Shown piece after piece: positions 39,198 through 49,300 of a DNA stretch of 64,000 bases; positions within the stretch are counted from its first letter, which is position 1; every line of letters starts with the position of its first letter. The notes below the pieces were generated by a model. That model was not told the DNA's origin, made no database searches, and saw only the letters and a list, made by a program, of their open reading frames with translations. Source of the DNA: JAOUGY01 sp963825585 (GTDB lineage: Bacteria; Actinomycetota; Acidimicrobiia; Spongiisociales; ZC4RG35). The position numbers and the translations under genes are program-made. The DNA is taken from the NCBI GenBank assembly GCA_963825585.1, contig CAWGTX010000006.1, positions 496,001 through 560,000 of the forward strand, in the 5' to 3' direction.

Positions 39198-40394
39198 ATG
39201 GCAGAACTGACGGTACGGGCCGGACACCCCGACTTCCTCGACCTCCCGTGGGACAGATCGATCGTGGATTGGGATCCCCCGCACATGATCACACTCCCCA
39301 AGGGCATCTCGCGGCACGAGGTGCGCTTCTTCCAGTACCCGCAGGGCATCTACGTCGTCAAGGAGCTCTCGGTGCGGGCCGCCCGTCAGGACTATTCGGT
39401 GCTCCGAGCGCTCGAGACCTTCGGGGCGCCGGCGGTGACACCGGTGGGAGTGGTCGAAGGACGTCATCCCGACCGCCACGCAGAGCAGTCGGCGGCGCTC
39501 ATCACCGAGTACGAGCCCTTCTCGTTCTCGTACCGCGAGCTGTTGGCCGGCCCCGGGTTCGGGCCCCGTCGGACCCAGATGCTCAACGCCTTCGCCGAAC
39601 TCCTGGTCGAACTCCACCTGGTGGGCGTCTACTGGGGTGACTGCTCGTTGTCGAACGTTCTCTACCGCTTCGACGCCGAGGCGATCGAGACGATCATGGT
39701 GGATGCCGAGACCGCCGAGCTGTTCGACGGCGCCAGCCTCTCTGCCGGCCACCGGAACGAGGACATCGAGATCATGATCACCAACGTTGCGGGCGGGATG
39801 GCCGATATCGCCGCCGAGGCCGGACTGGAGGTCGAGGACGCCGATCTTGCCCTGGGCGAGGACATCGCCGCCCGCTACCGGGCCCTCTGGGCCGAACTCG
39901 ACTCCGAGGATCTGATCGCCACAGATGAGCGCTACAAGATCGCCGAACGTATCGCCCGACTCAACGAGCTCGGGTTCGACGTCGAGGAGGTCGACCTGGT
40001 GCCCGCCGAAGGCGGGTCCAAGCTGTCGGTCAAGCTTCGGGTGGGCGGACGCAACTACCACGCCAACCGGCTCAAGGAGCTGACCGGCGTAGAAGCACTG
40101 GAGCAGCAGGCGCGCCAGATTCTGTCCGACCTCTACTACTTCCAGGCGAAGAGGGGAGGAAGCGAGTCGGCCACCGGCAAGAGCGTTTCTTCGATTCAGT
40201 GGCGAATGAGTGCATTCGAACCGACACTGACGCGCCTTTCCGCGATGAACGACATCGCCGATCCGGTGCAGGCCTACTGCGACCTCCTTCATCATCGCTA
40301 CATCATGTCGAGCGGCGTCGGCAGCGACGTCGGCACTGAGGGAGCACTGCAGGACTGGCTGGCGCGGGGTAGGCCCGGCTATCCATTCGAGTGA
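39198..40394 (+). CDS. DUF4032 protein with lipopolysaccharide-kinase-like domain
   Basis: 398 aa. The N-terminal half resembles a small protein-kinase-like fold: VVKELSVRAARQDYSVL (Lys/Glu region), GVYWGDCSLSNVLYRF (catalytic-loop Asp and Asn) and TIMVDAETAEL (DFG-like Asp). The C-terminal half carries the DUF4032 signature (LKELTGVEALEQQARQILSD, VQAYCDLLHHRY). Cytoplasmic; substrate unknown. An in-frame GTG 6 nt upstream may be the leaderless start. Confidence 0.82.
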   Translation: MAELTVRAGHPDFLDLPWDRSIVDWDPPHMITLPKGISRHEVRFFQYPQGIYVVKELSVRAARQDYSVLRALETFGAPAVTPVGVVEGRHPDRHAEQSAALITEYEPFSFSYRELLAGPGFGPRRTQMLNAFAELLVELHLVGVYWGDCSLSNVLYRFDAEAIETIMVDAETAELFDGASLSAGHRNEDIEIMITNVAGGMADIAAEAGLEVEDADLALGEDIAARYRALWAELDSEDLIATDERYKIAERIARLNELGFDVEEVDLVPAEGGSKLSVKLRVGGRNYHANRLKELTGVEALEQQARQILSDLYYFQAKRGGSESATGKSVSSIQWRMSAFEPTLTRLSAMNDIADPVQAYCDLLHHRYIMSSGVGSDVGTEGALQDWLARGRPGYPFE

Positions 40395-40416
40395 GATCGG
40401 GTCGGTGGCCCGGCGG

Positions 40417-41529
<1,113 letters not shown>

Positions 41530-41539
41530 CGCCAGCAGG

Positions 41540-41893
41540 CTACCCGAGGGCGGCGACCGCGCCACCACCCACGGCGAACGCCAGCAACCAACTGGTCAGC
41601 GACCCGACCAGAACGTACTCGGGGTTGATGGTCGGTGCCTGTCCACTGATCTCGGGGTACCGGAGGATGCTCTTGGCCGCCACCACCAGACCGGCCGCAC
41701 CGGCCTCGCCCATCACGACGAGGACGAAGATCAGAAGCCGCTCGAGCACGCCGATCCATCGCCCTGCACCCACCGGCGGACCCAGGTGTGGTCGGGCCCT
41801 ACCCAACACCCACCGCACAGCCAGGTTGGCCGGCCAGGTCAGGATGAGGCCGCCCAGCCCGATGATCACGGTATCGACGAGGACGTCGTTCAT
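41540..41893 (-). CDS. Small membrane protein partner of SatD (DUF3307-like)
   Basis: 117 aa with three or four hydrophobic segments. Overlaps the satD stop by 4 bp (ATGA), so both are made together. The C-terminal segment EYVLVGSLTSWLLAFAVG resembles the end of DUF3307 proteins that often accompany SatD. Function unknown. Confidence 0.68.
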   Translation of the reverse strand: MNDVLVDTVIIGLGGLILTWPANLAVRWVLGRARPHLGPPVGAGRWIGVLERLLIFVLVVMGEAGAAGLVVAAKSILRYPEISGQAPTINPEYVLVGSLTSWLLAFAVGGGAVAALG

Positions 41894-42528
41894 GCCTGCC
41901 TCACCTCGATGCCGAACAAGAGCGCGGAAAGCCCGTGCCTCCCAACCCGACGGCTCACGGCTCCCTTGTCGATGCCGAGCCGTTCGGCGATGGCCGCTTG
42001 GGTGTGTCCCTTCATCAGGCCCACCACGATATCGGCATCCACCCCGTCGATGCCGGCGACGACGTGATCACGGAGTTGCAGGTACCGCGTCAGGATGCCG
42101 TCGTCGGCGCTGTCGTCGACCAAACCGGTTGCCCACCGAGGTGGCGTTCCGCGAGAGCGCTCCGCCGTCCGCACCATGTCGATGGCCTCCCGGGCCCTCC
42201 ACCAGGCCGAACCGTCCTGTTGATAGGGACCCTCGTCGGCCAGGCGAATGACCTCCCCGACGCCCACGCCGAACCTCACACCGACGGTGTCGGCGAGCAC
42301 CACTTGGAGGACGAAGGTGGCCGTCGTCGCCTCTTCCACCGTATCGAACAACCCCTGGAACTCGTCGCCGATGGTCATCGCGAACGGTTGAGTGGCGGAC
42401 ACGAACTCCTCGACCACCAGGAAGCCCTCGCGGAGACGCTCCTGCAGAGCGGGCCGATCCGGGTGCCGTCGAGACCCGATCACGTCTCCGATGACCGCTA
42501 CCAACACTTCTGGAGGAGTTGTCGCCAC
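41890..42528 (-). CDS. SatD family protein with C-terminal HTH
   Basis: 212 aa. N-terminal LVAVIGDVIGSRRHPDRPAL, FAMTIGDEFQGLF and FGVGVGEVI are the SatD signature, resembling a nucleotidyl-cyclase/GGDEF-like core. The C-terminal GHTQAAIAERLGIDKGAVS is a clear helix-turn-helix, suggesting DNA binding. GTG start preceded by a good promoter and palindrome, so autoregulation is plausible. Cotranscribed with a small membrane protein. Confidence 0.85.
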   Translation of the reverse strand: MATTPPEVLVAVIGDVIGSRRHPDRPALQERLREGFLVVEEFVSATQPFAMTIGDEFQGLFDTVEEATTATFVLQVVLADTVGVRFGVGVGEVIRLADEGPYQQDGSAWWRAREAIDMVRTAERSRGTPPRWATGLVDDSADDGILTRYLQLRDHVVAGIDGVDADIVVGLMKGHTQAAIAERLGIDKGAVSRRVGRHGLSALLFGIEVRQA

Positions 42529-42563
42529 ACTGCAAGTGTCGCGGAGTTGTCGCTATTGGTCAA
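42527..42563 (-). promoter_or_regulatory. satD promoter and palindromic operator
   Basis: On the minus strand TTGACC (42563-42558) and GACACT (42540-42535) are separated by 17 bp; GACACT ends 6 nt before the GTG. The palindrome ACACT-GCA-AGTGT (42527-42539) covers the -10 and start site. Direct repeats GGAGTTGTCGC at 42515-42525 and 42543-42553 flank it, 28 bp apart. Confidence 0.65.
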
Positions 42564-42659
42564 CTCGAAGGGTCTACCAGTCGCGGTTTCCCCACATCGC
42601 GTTGCGACACAGCCCGTGAGCGCCGAGCAGAGGTCCGGCTGGAGGAACCAGTACGGATA

Positions 42660-43139
42660 TCAGGCCGTGACCGACACCTCGAGTCGTTCGAGACGCTCCT
42701 TGGCGTGCGTCTCCGCCATGGCGATCCGCTTCCTCGCCTGGGCGTACATCCGCTGGATCTCGGCCTCGGCGGCCGCCAGCCGCCGGTTGGCCTCCTGCTG
42801 GGCTGATCCGATCATCCCGCCCGCTTCGGCACTGGCCCTGGCGTGAGCGGCTCGTTCCTCCGCCAGGATGGCGGTCGCCTGGTCACGGGCCCAGCGGGTC
42901 TCGGTGAGAGCGGTTTCGAGGCCTGAGCGTTCTTCTGCGTGCGTTCGCTCGGACTCAGCCAGACGCTGCTCGAGGAGCGCCGCCGTCGCCGCGAACTCCT
43001 CGGCCCGACGTCGCCACTCCTCGATGCCGTCCACAGCCTTGGCCAACTCCGATCTCCAGGCCTCGGCCTGGTCGCGCACGAAGCCGTCTACCGCCGCCGG
43101 GTCGTATCCCTTCTTCACGATTGCGAACGTCTTGGCCAT
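42660..43139 (-). CDS. DivIVA-like coiled-coil protein
   Basis: 159 aa. The N-terminal KKGYDPAAVDGFV is the DivIVA-type membrane-targeting motif; the rest is one long Ala/Glu/Arg-rich coiled coil. DivIVA proteins mark curved or polar membrane and recruit cell-wall or signalling proteins. Short for a main DivIVA (usually over 200 aa), so probably a secondary polarity factor. Divergent from the roadblock/GTPase operon across a 196-bp gap, in which CTTGG-cttga-CCAAG at 43166-43180 is the only clear inverted repeat. Confidence 0.78.
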   Translation of the reverse strand: MAKTFAIVKKGYDPAAVDGFVRDQAEAWRSELAKAVDGIEEWRRRAEEFAATAALLEQRLAESERTHAEERSGLETALTETRWARDQATAILAEERAAHARASAEAGGMIGSAQQEANRRLAAAEAEIQRMYAQARKRIAMAETHAKERLERLEVSVTA

Positions 43140-43335
43140 CGGGAATCACATCGGCCGCAACCGGTCTTGGCTTGACCAAGTCGCCTCTCCAGTTTCGAGA
43201 CGCCAACTCCGATGAAGAGAGGGCAGCCGTCAGATGACTTTCCGGTCCGGAGCCGAGCCACATGAACCCATGCCGACATTCCCCCTCGTCGTACCCAGTC
43301 CACACATGGGACGCTGAAGGCACGAGGACGAACCG

Positions 43336-43707
43336 GTGAACGCCGACACTGCTCTCGGGCTCGCCCTCGACATCGACGGCTGCATGTCGGTGGCGCTTGG
43401 AGATCACAGCTCGGGTCTCACCCTCGCCGCGGTCGGCGGCGTGGAACGGGCCGCCTTGGATGCCGCCGTCGCCGCAGCCACCAAAACACTCCGCTCCACC
43501 TTCAAGGTGATCGAGGAGATGGAAGCGGTCGACCTGGTCGACGACCTCATCATCAACGTCGGGCCCCGCATGCACATCGTCTGTCCCATCCCCACCGCCG
43601 CCAACGGCCCCGGGTTGTTCCTCTACGCCATCTTCGACGGCCGGGTGACCGGCCTCGGTCTCGCCCGGAAACACCTTCGGGCGATCGCCGACGGAGTGGC
43701 ACTGTGA
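43336..43707 (+). CDS. Roadblock/LC7-like protein 1
   Basis: 123 aa, single small alpha/beta domain. The pattern CMSVALGDHSSGLTLAAVGG followed by a helix and LIINVGPRMHIVCPIP fits the roadblock/LC7 fold, whose members dimerise and act as GTPase-activating or scaffold partners of small GTPases (MglB, CvnB). GTG start with GAGGA upstream. First gene of a five-gene operon; overlaps the next gene by 4 bp. Confidence 0.7.
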   Translation: MNADTALGLALDIDGCMSVALGDHSSGLTLAAVGGVERAALDAAVAAATKTLRSTFKVIEEMEAVDLVDDLIINVGPRMHIVCPIPTAANGPGLFLYAIFDGRVTGLGLARKHLRAIADGVAL

Positions 43708-44624
43708 GTGGCGACACCGCGATCGAACCGTTGGGTCCTGATGGACTGGATGCGTTGCTGGTCGAATTGGCCGGCGAGCGGTGGAGTGGCACGGTCCGGT
43801 TCGCTGGGCAATCGCCGGCGAGCCTGTTCTTCGAGGACGGTCGCCTCTACTTCGCCGTGTCCGATGCCCAGGCGCTCACCGCCAAGGAACTGGCCGCCGC
43901 CGGCATCGCCCACACGTTGTGGCAGGAGGCAGGCGGACGACCAGGAGCGAAGGGCAGGTTCGCCGAAGAGCTCATGCACCTGGGCTGCGACCGCAACGCC
44001 GTCGAACGCTTCGTCGACGCCAGGCTGGCCGGTTGTATCGCTGCACTCCGGGACGGCGCGCTCGACGGCTACACCCGTGGCAACGGCCGCCACGGCTTCG
44101 GGGCATCGGTCACCTTCGATGTCGACCGCTATCTGAGCGAACGTCCGCCGCGATTCGCCGACGACACCCTGATCTCGCTCGATCGAAGCATGTCCTCACC
44201 GGTCACGATCGATGCCACCACTTGGAATGCGCTGGCCGGGCTGGTGGCGCCGATGCGTTTCGCCGAACTGTCCGACGTGCTCGGTGCGGCCGGGGCCGAG
44301 CGCGCGGTCAGCAGCCTGGAACGGCTCGGACTGGTCAGCATCGTCAGCTCGCACACCACCGGTGATGCACCCTCAGCTACGACCGCCGAACCGCCATCCC
44401 CGGCGCGGTCGAACGAGACGCCCGAACCGACGCCCGCTCACCCGATCCCATCGGGCATGTTCGCCGACGACACGGACGACGACTACGAGGAATACGTGCC
44501 GGAACGGGTCGGTCGCCAGACCTACGCCGCCATCGCCAGCATGCGGGCCAATCGTGCCGAACCACCACCTCAGGAGAAGGCACACGCCTTGAGGCGGCTG
44601 ATCGAAGCGGTGCGCGGACTGTGA
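43704..44624 (+). CDS. DUF4388-like (PATAN) protein 1 with disordered tail
   Basis: 306 aa. The N-terminal region GLDALLVELAGERWSGTVRF, then SLFFEDGRLYFAVSDA, matches DUF4388, found in bacterial signalling and GTPase-associated operons. A winged-helix-like region around 170-215 (FAELSDVLGAAGAERAVSSL) follows, then a Pro/Ser/Thr- and Asp-rich linker and a short basic C-terminus. Starts 4 bp within the roadblock gene and ends 14 bp before the GTPase gene. Confidence 0.7.
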   Translation: MSGDTAIEPLGPDGLDALLVELAGERWSGTVRFAGQSPASLFFEDGRLYFAVSDAQALTAKELAAAGIAHTLWQEAGGRPGAKGRFAEELMHLGCDRNAVERFVDARLAGCIAALRDGALDGYTRGNGRHGFGASVTFDVDRYLSERPPRFADDTLISLDRSMSSPVTIDATTWNALAGLVAPMRFAELSDVLGAAGAERAVSSLERLGLVSIVSSHTTGDAPSATTAEPPSPARSNETPEPTPAHPIPSGMFADDTDDDYEEYVPERVGRQTYAAIASMRANRAEPPPQEKAHALRRLIEAVRGL

Positions 44625-44638
44625 GTGGAGGAGACACC

Positions 44639-45193
44639 ATGAACGATGTGATCAATTTCAAACTGGTGGTGACCGGTCCGTTCGCAGCCGGGAAGACCAG
44701 CTTCATCAGTGCGGTCTCGGAGATACCGGTGGTATCGACCGAAACCGGCACCACCGATGGCGCAGACGTCAAGGACCACACCACCGTGACCATGGACTTC
44801 GGCAAGATCTCGGTGGCCGAAGGCGACCGGCTCATGGAGTTGTATCTCTTCGGGACGCCCGGACAGAGTCGATTCGACTTCATGTGGGACATCCTCTCTC
44901 GCGGAATGATCGGCTACGTGCTCCTCGTCGACGCCACCCGGCCGGAGACCTGGGCGGACGGCGCCGACATCAGAGCCCGGTTCACCGAACTGCGTCCGGT
45001 TCCGATGGTCGTGGCAGCCAACCGGCTTGGCGATGCCGATCCGGGCCCGCTCGCCGAGGCACTCGGCGTGCCCGCCGGAACCCCCGTCATCCCGTGCGAG
45101 GCGGTGAACCGCGAGTCCGTCAAACACGTACTCATCACGCTGCTCGTGAACGTCGTCGACCAACTCGAGGCGACCGCGCAGGGACGGGTGTGA
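44639..45193 (+). CDS. Small Ras/MglA/CvnD-like GTPase
   Basis: 184 aa. G1 GPFAAGKTSFI; switch region TGTTDGADVKDHTTVTMDFG; G3 appears as LFGTPGQSRF in place of DxxG, as in CvnD-like proteins; G4 is AANRLGD in place of NKxD; G5-like PCEAV. Cytoplasmic switch expected to cycle GTP/GDP with the roadblock partners. ATG at 44639 with GGAGGAG 6 nt upstream is preferred over the GTG at 44621. Confidence 0.88.
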   Translation: MNDVINFKLVVTGPFAAGKTSFISAVSEIPVVSTETGTTDGADVKDHTTVTMDFGKISVAEGDRLMELYLFGTPGQSRFDFMWDILSRGMIGYVLLVDATRPETWADGADIRARFTELRPVPMVVAANRLGDADPGPLAEALGVPAGTPVIPCEAVNRESVKHVLITLLVNVVDQLEATAQGRV

Positions 45194-45195
45194 CG

Positions 45196-45678
45196 ATGAC
45201 CACGAGTCAGGGCTTCTACAACTTCGGCACGGACGATCCCACGTCCGCTACGACTGCTCCGACACCGGCGGCTTTCGGACCGCTGCCATCGGCGTCAGGG
45301 GCAACCGGTGTCGACGCCGTGATAGAACGTTGCGCCGACCTCACCCGAGCTCTCGACGGGGTACTGGCTGTGATCGTTGCCACCTCCGACGGCATGCTCA
45401 TCCACTCCACATGGAACGAGGTGGAGGGCATGCGAGCGGCAGCCATCTCTGCGGCGGCGTTGGGCCTGGGTCAGCGGATCGCTTCTGACTTCGGTCAGGG
45501 TGGCTTCCACGACTCGGTGGTGTCGACAGGTGACAGAGTCATCGGCATCTACGCCGTCGGGGACCGACATGTCCTCGGTGTGGTGGCCGCCGCCGAGGAT
45601 GTGACGCTGGGCCTGCTCCACCTGAGTGCCCGCAAGACCGCTCGCGACATCGGAACCGCTCTGGCGGGACCCCGGTGA
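45196..45678 (+). CDS. Roadblock/LC7 domain protein 2
   Basis: 160 aa. A Thr/Ala/Pro-rich N-terminal 40 residues, then a clear roadblock domain: LDGVLAVIVATSDGMLIHST, AAISAAALGLGQRI, and VVSTGDRVIGIYAVGDRHVLGVVAA. It is the more canonical of the two roadblock proteins and the likely regulator of the GTPase. Starts 3 bp after the GTPase stop and overlaps the next gene by 4 bp. Confidence 0.85.
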   Translation: MTTSQGFYNFGTDDPTSATTAPTPAAFGPLPSASGATGVDAVIERCADLTRALDGVLAVIVATSDGMLIHSTWNEVEGMRAAAISAAALGLGQRIASDFGQGGFHDSVVSTGDRVIGIYAVGDRHVLGVVAAAEDVTLGLLHLSARKTARDIGTALAGPR

Positions 45679-46337
45679 TCAGGGGCGACATCGGGAGCCT
45701 CGAGCTCTACGACGCTCTCCACCTCTGCGAGTTCACCAGAACAACGGGATCGATGGTGGTTTCGGGTTCGGTCCGCTCCGGCGTGATTTGGCTCCACGAC
45801 GGTACCGTCACGTTCGCCGAGATCGGCGGAGGATTGGATCGGGGCCTCGCGGCGGCGGGAATCGGTTCGGATCTGTGGGTCGCCGCCAGATCCTCCGGTC
45901 ACGGGGCGCAGACGCTCATCGACGCCGGACTCTCGGCGTTCGACCTCCGGGCCTTCGTCCAGGAGCGAATCGAGACCACCGTTGCCGAACTGGCCACGGT
46001 CGCCGGCCCTCGAATCGAGATCACCGCCGATCCCGGATGGTTCGGCCATGATCACGCATTCCCAGTGACGGCCGTGATCGAGGGTGCCCGCATCGTGAAC
46101 TTCGGAGGGGAGCTGATCGGCGACACCAGCCACGATGCCCTGATCGCCCTGTGCCCCGCAGACGCACCCGTGACGATGGGCGCGGAGCACTGGAATGTGA
46201 TCGCCGAGGTGATCGGCGCTGTCGAGCTCGCCACCCTCAGGCGGAAGGTGGGAAACCGCCCCGCCACCGAATTCGTCCGATTCCTGCAGGGTCGGTCACT
46301 TGCCACGAGCGTGATGGCAATGCCACCACTCGACTGA
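45675..46337 (+). CDS. DUF4388-like (PATAN) protein 2
   Basis: 220 aa. Begins IRGDIGSLELYDALHLCEFTRTTGSMVV and continues with GVIWLHDGTVTFAEIGGG, a canonical DUF4388 start. The second half has VTMGAEHWNVIAEVIGAVEL, similar to the DATTWNALAGLVAP region of DUF4388 protein 1, so both share the two-part design. GTG start overlaps the roadblock stop. Last gene of the operon, 31 bp from the convergent icmF stop. Confidence 0.72.
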   Translation: MIRGDIGSLELYDALHLCEFTRTTGSMVVSGSVRSGVIWLHDGTVTFAEIGGGLDRGLAAAGIGSDLWVAARSSGHGAQTLIDAGLSAFDLRAFVQERIETTVAELATVAGPRIEITADPGWFGHDHAFPVTAVIEGARIVNFGGELIGDTSHDALIALCPADAPVTMGAEHWNVIAEVIGAVELATLRRKVGNRPATEFVRFLQGRSLATSVMAMPPLD

Positions 46338-46367
46338 GGGACCTGCCGATATCCGCCCCGGGCGTGA

Positions 46368-49300
46368 TCACATGTTGCGGCGGTACCGTCCGCCGACCTC
46401 GTACAAGGCGGCGGAGATCTGACCGAGGCTGGCGAGTTTGGTCGCCTCGAGGAGTGCCTCGAAGATGTTGAGATTGTGGGTGGCGGCCCGCCGCAAGGCT
46501 CCAAGTCGGGCGGTGGCCTCCGCGCCTCCCCGCTCCTGGACGGCTCGGACGTTGTCGATCTGGCGACGTTTGTCGGCATCGGTCGAGCGGACCAGCTCGT
46601 CGGGGATCACGAACGGAGAACCCTCTTTGGAGAGGTAGGTGTTGACCCCGACGATGGGGTATTCACCGGAAGCCTTGCGCTGCTCGTAGTACATCGACTC
46701 TTCCTGGATCTTGGTGCGCTGGTACTGGCGTTCCATCGCTCCCAGGACCCCACCTCGGTGGTTGAGGTTCTCGAACTCGGCGAGAACGGCCTCCTCCACG
46801 AGGTCGGTGAGCTCCTCGATGATGAAGCTTCCCTGGAGGGGGTTCTCGTTCCGGGCGAGTCCCAGTTCCCGGTTGATGATGAGCTGGATCGCCACCGCCC
46901 GCCGCACCGACTCCTCGGTGGGAGTGGTGATCGCTTCGTCGTAGGCGTTGGTGTGGAGGCTGTTGCAGTTGTCGTAGATGGCATACAGCGCCTGCAGTGT
47001 GGTGCGGATGTCGTTGAACGAAATCTCCTGGGCGTGCAGCGACCGACCCGAGGTTTGGATGTGGTACTTCAGCATCTGGGAGCGTTCGTTGGCGCCGTAG
47101 ACGTGTTTCATGGCCTTCGCCCAGATCCGTCGTGCGACGCGGCCGATCACGGCGTACTCGGGGTCGATCCCATTGGAGAAGAAGAAGCTGAGGTTCGGTG
47201 CGAACTCGTCGATGTCCATGCCCCGGGCTAGGTAGTACTCGACGAAGGTGAACCCGTTGGCGAGGGTGAAGGCCAGCTGTGTGATGGGGTTGGCGCCGGC
47301 TTCGGCCATGTGATAGCCGGAGATCGACACCGAGTAGAAGTTCCGGACGTCGTGATCCACGAAGTACTGCTGGATGTCGCCCATCATCCTCAGGGCGAAC
47401 TCGGTGGAGAAGATGCAAGTGTTCTGAGCCTGGTCCTCCTTCAGGATGTCGGCCTGGACGGTGCCGCGGACAATCCTGAGCGTGTCGGTCTTGATCCGGG
47501 CGTACACCTCGGCGTCGAGCACCTGGTCACCGGTCACTCCAAGCAGCATCAGCCCCAGTCCGCCGTTTCCCTCGGGCAACGGGCCCTGATAGGTGGGTCG
47601 GGGACGGTCGCGGTAGAGGCCGGCGATCCGGAGCTCGACATCGGCCTCGAGACCGTGGGCGCGAATGTGCTTCTCGCACTGCTGGTCGATGGCTGCGTTC
47701 AGGAAGAATGCCAACACGATCGGGGCGGGACCATTGATCGTCATCGACACCGACGTGGCCGCATCACACAGGTCGAATCCCGAGTACAGCTTCTTGGCGT
47801 CGTCGAGGGTGGCGACCGACACCCCCGAATTGCCCACCTTTCCGAAGATGTCGGGACGCTCATGGGGGTCCTCGCCGTACAAGGTGACCGAGTCGAAGGC
47901 GGTCGACAACCGCTTGGCCGCCATCCCCGCAGCCAGATAATGGAATCGTCGGTTGGTCTGTTCGGGCGGGCCCTCCCCGGCGAACATTCGGGTCGGATCC
48001 TCCTCGGTCCGTTTCAACGGATAGATACCCGCCGTGAACGGGAACGAACCCGGAACGTTCTCCTGCAGCACCCACCGGAGCCTGTCCCCCCACGACCGGT
48101 ACCGGGGCAGCGCTACCTTGCGGACCGACATGTGCGACAGCGTCTGGGTGGTGAGAGGGACCCGTACCTCGCGATCCCGAACCCGGTAGACGTATTCGTC
48201 ACCCTCATACCTGGCCACGAGGTCGTCCCAGCCCTCCACCGCTGCCCGGTTCTCGATCGTGAGACGCCCGACGGTGTCCTCCATCGCCGACGACACCGCC
48301 GGGGGAAGGTCCTCCCCCAACACCTCGACCGCACCCGTGAGGCGGTACCACTGTTCGGCGAGGTCGGCCTGCTGGTCGACCCACCGGTCGTAGCGCCGGA
48401 TCTCGTCGACGATCTCGGCCAGATAGCGCTCCCGACCCGTCGGGACGACGTGTTGCTTTTCGGCATCGTCCACCACCAGATCCAGATCGGCCACGAAGCC
48501 GCCCGCCGTCCGCTCCGACACCTCCGCCATCACCGCCCGGTACAGCCGGTTGGTGCCCGGATCGTTGAAGTCGGACGCCACCGTGGCATGGATCGGCAAC
48601 GCCTCGTCAGGCCCATCGAACCGGGCATGGTTGCGCCGGTACTGCTTGCGCACGTCCCGCACCGCATCCAGTGCACCCTGCTTGTCGGCCTTGTTGATGG
48701 CGACCAGATCGGCGAAGTCGAGCATGTCGATCTTCTCCAACTGGGTGGCCGCCCCGTACTCGGGAGTCATCACGTACAGCGACACATCCGAGAAGTCGAC
48801 GATCTCGGTGTCGGACTGACCGATGCCCGATGTCTCCAACACGACCAGATCGAACCCAGCCGCCTTGACGACGTCGAGCGTGGTCCGCACCGCCGGCGAC
48901 AGCGCCAGATTCGCCTGCCGTGTCGCCAGAGAGCGCATGTAGGCCCGTTCGTTGGGCAGCGAGTTCATGCGGATACGGTCGCCCAGCAGCGCCCCGCCGG
49001 TCTTGCGCTTCGACGGATCCACCGACACCACTGCGATCGTCGCATCCTCGAAATCGAGCAGGAACCGGCGGACCAACTCGTCCACCAGTGACGACTTCCC
49101 CGACCCGCCCGTCCCCGTCACCCCGATCACCGGAGCCGTCGCCTTGGCGGCCCGACCAGCCAACTTCGAGAACACCTCGGCGTACTTGTCGGGATGGTTC
49201 TCCCCCGCCGAGATCAACCGTGCCAACCCCCGGTGATCGTGCGCCGATGCGACCACCTCTTCCCCATCGAGTTCGCCGGTCGGGAAGTCGGCCGACATCA

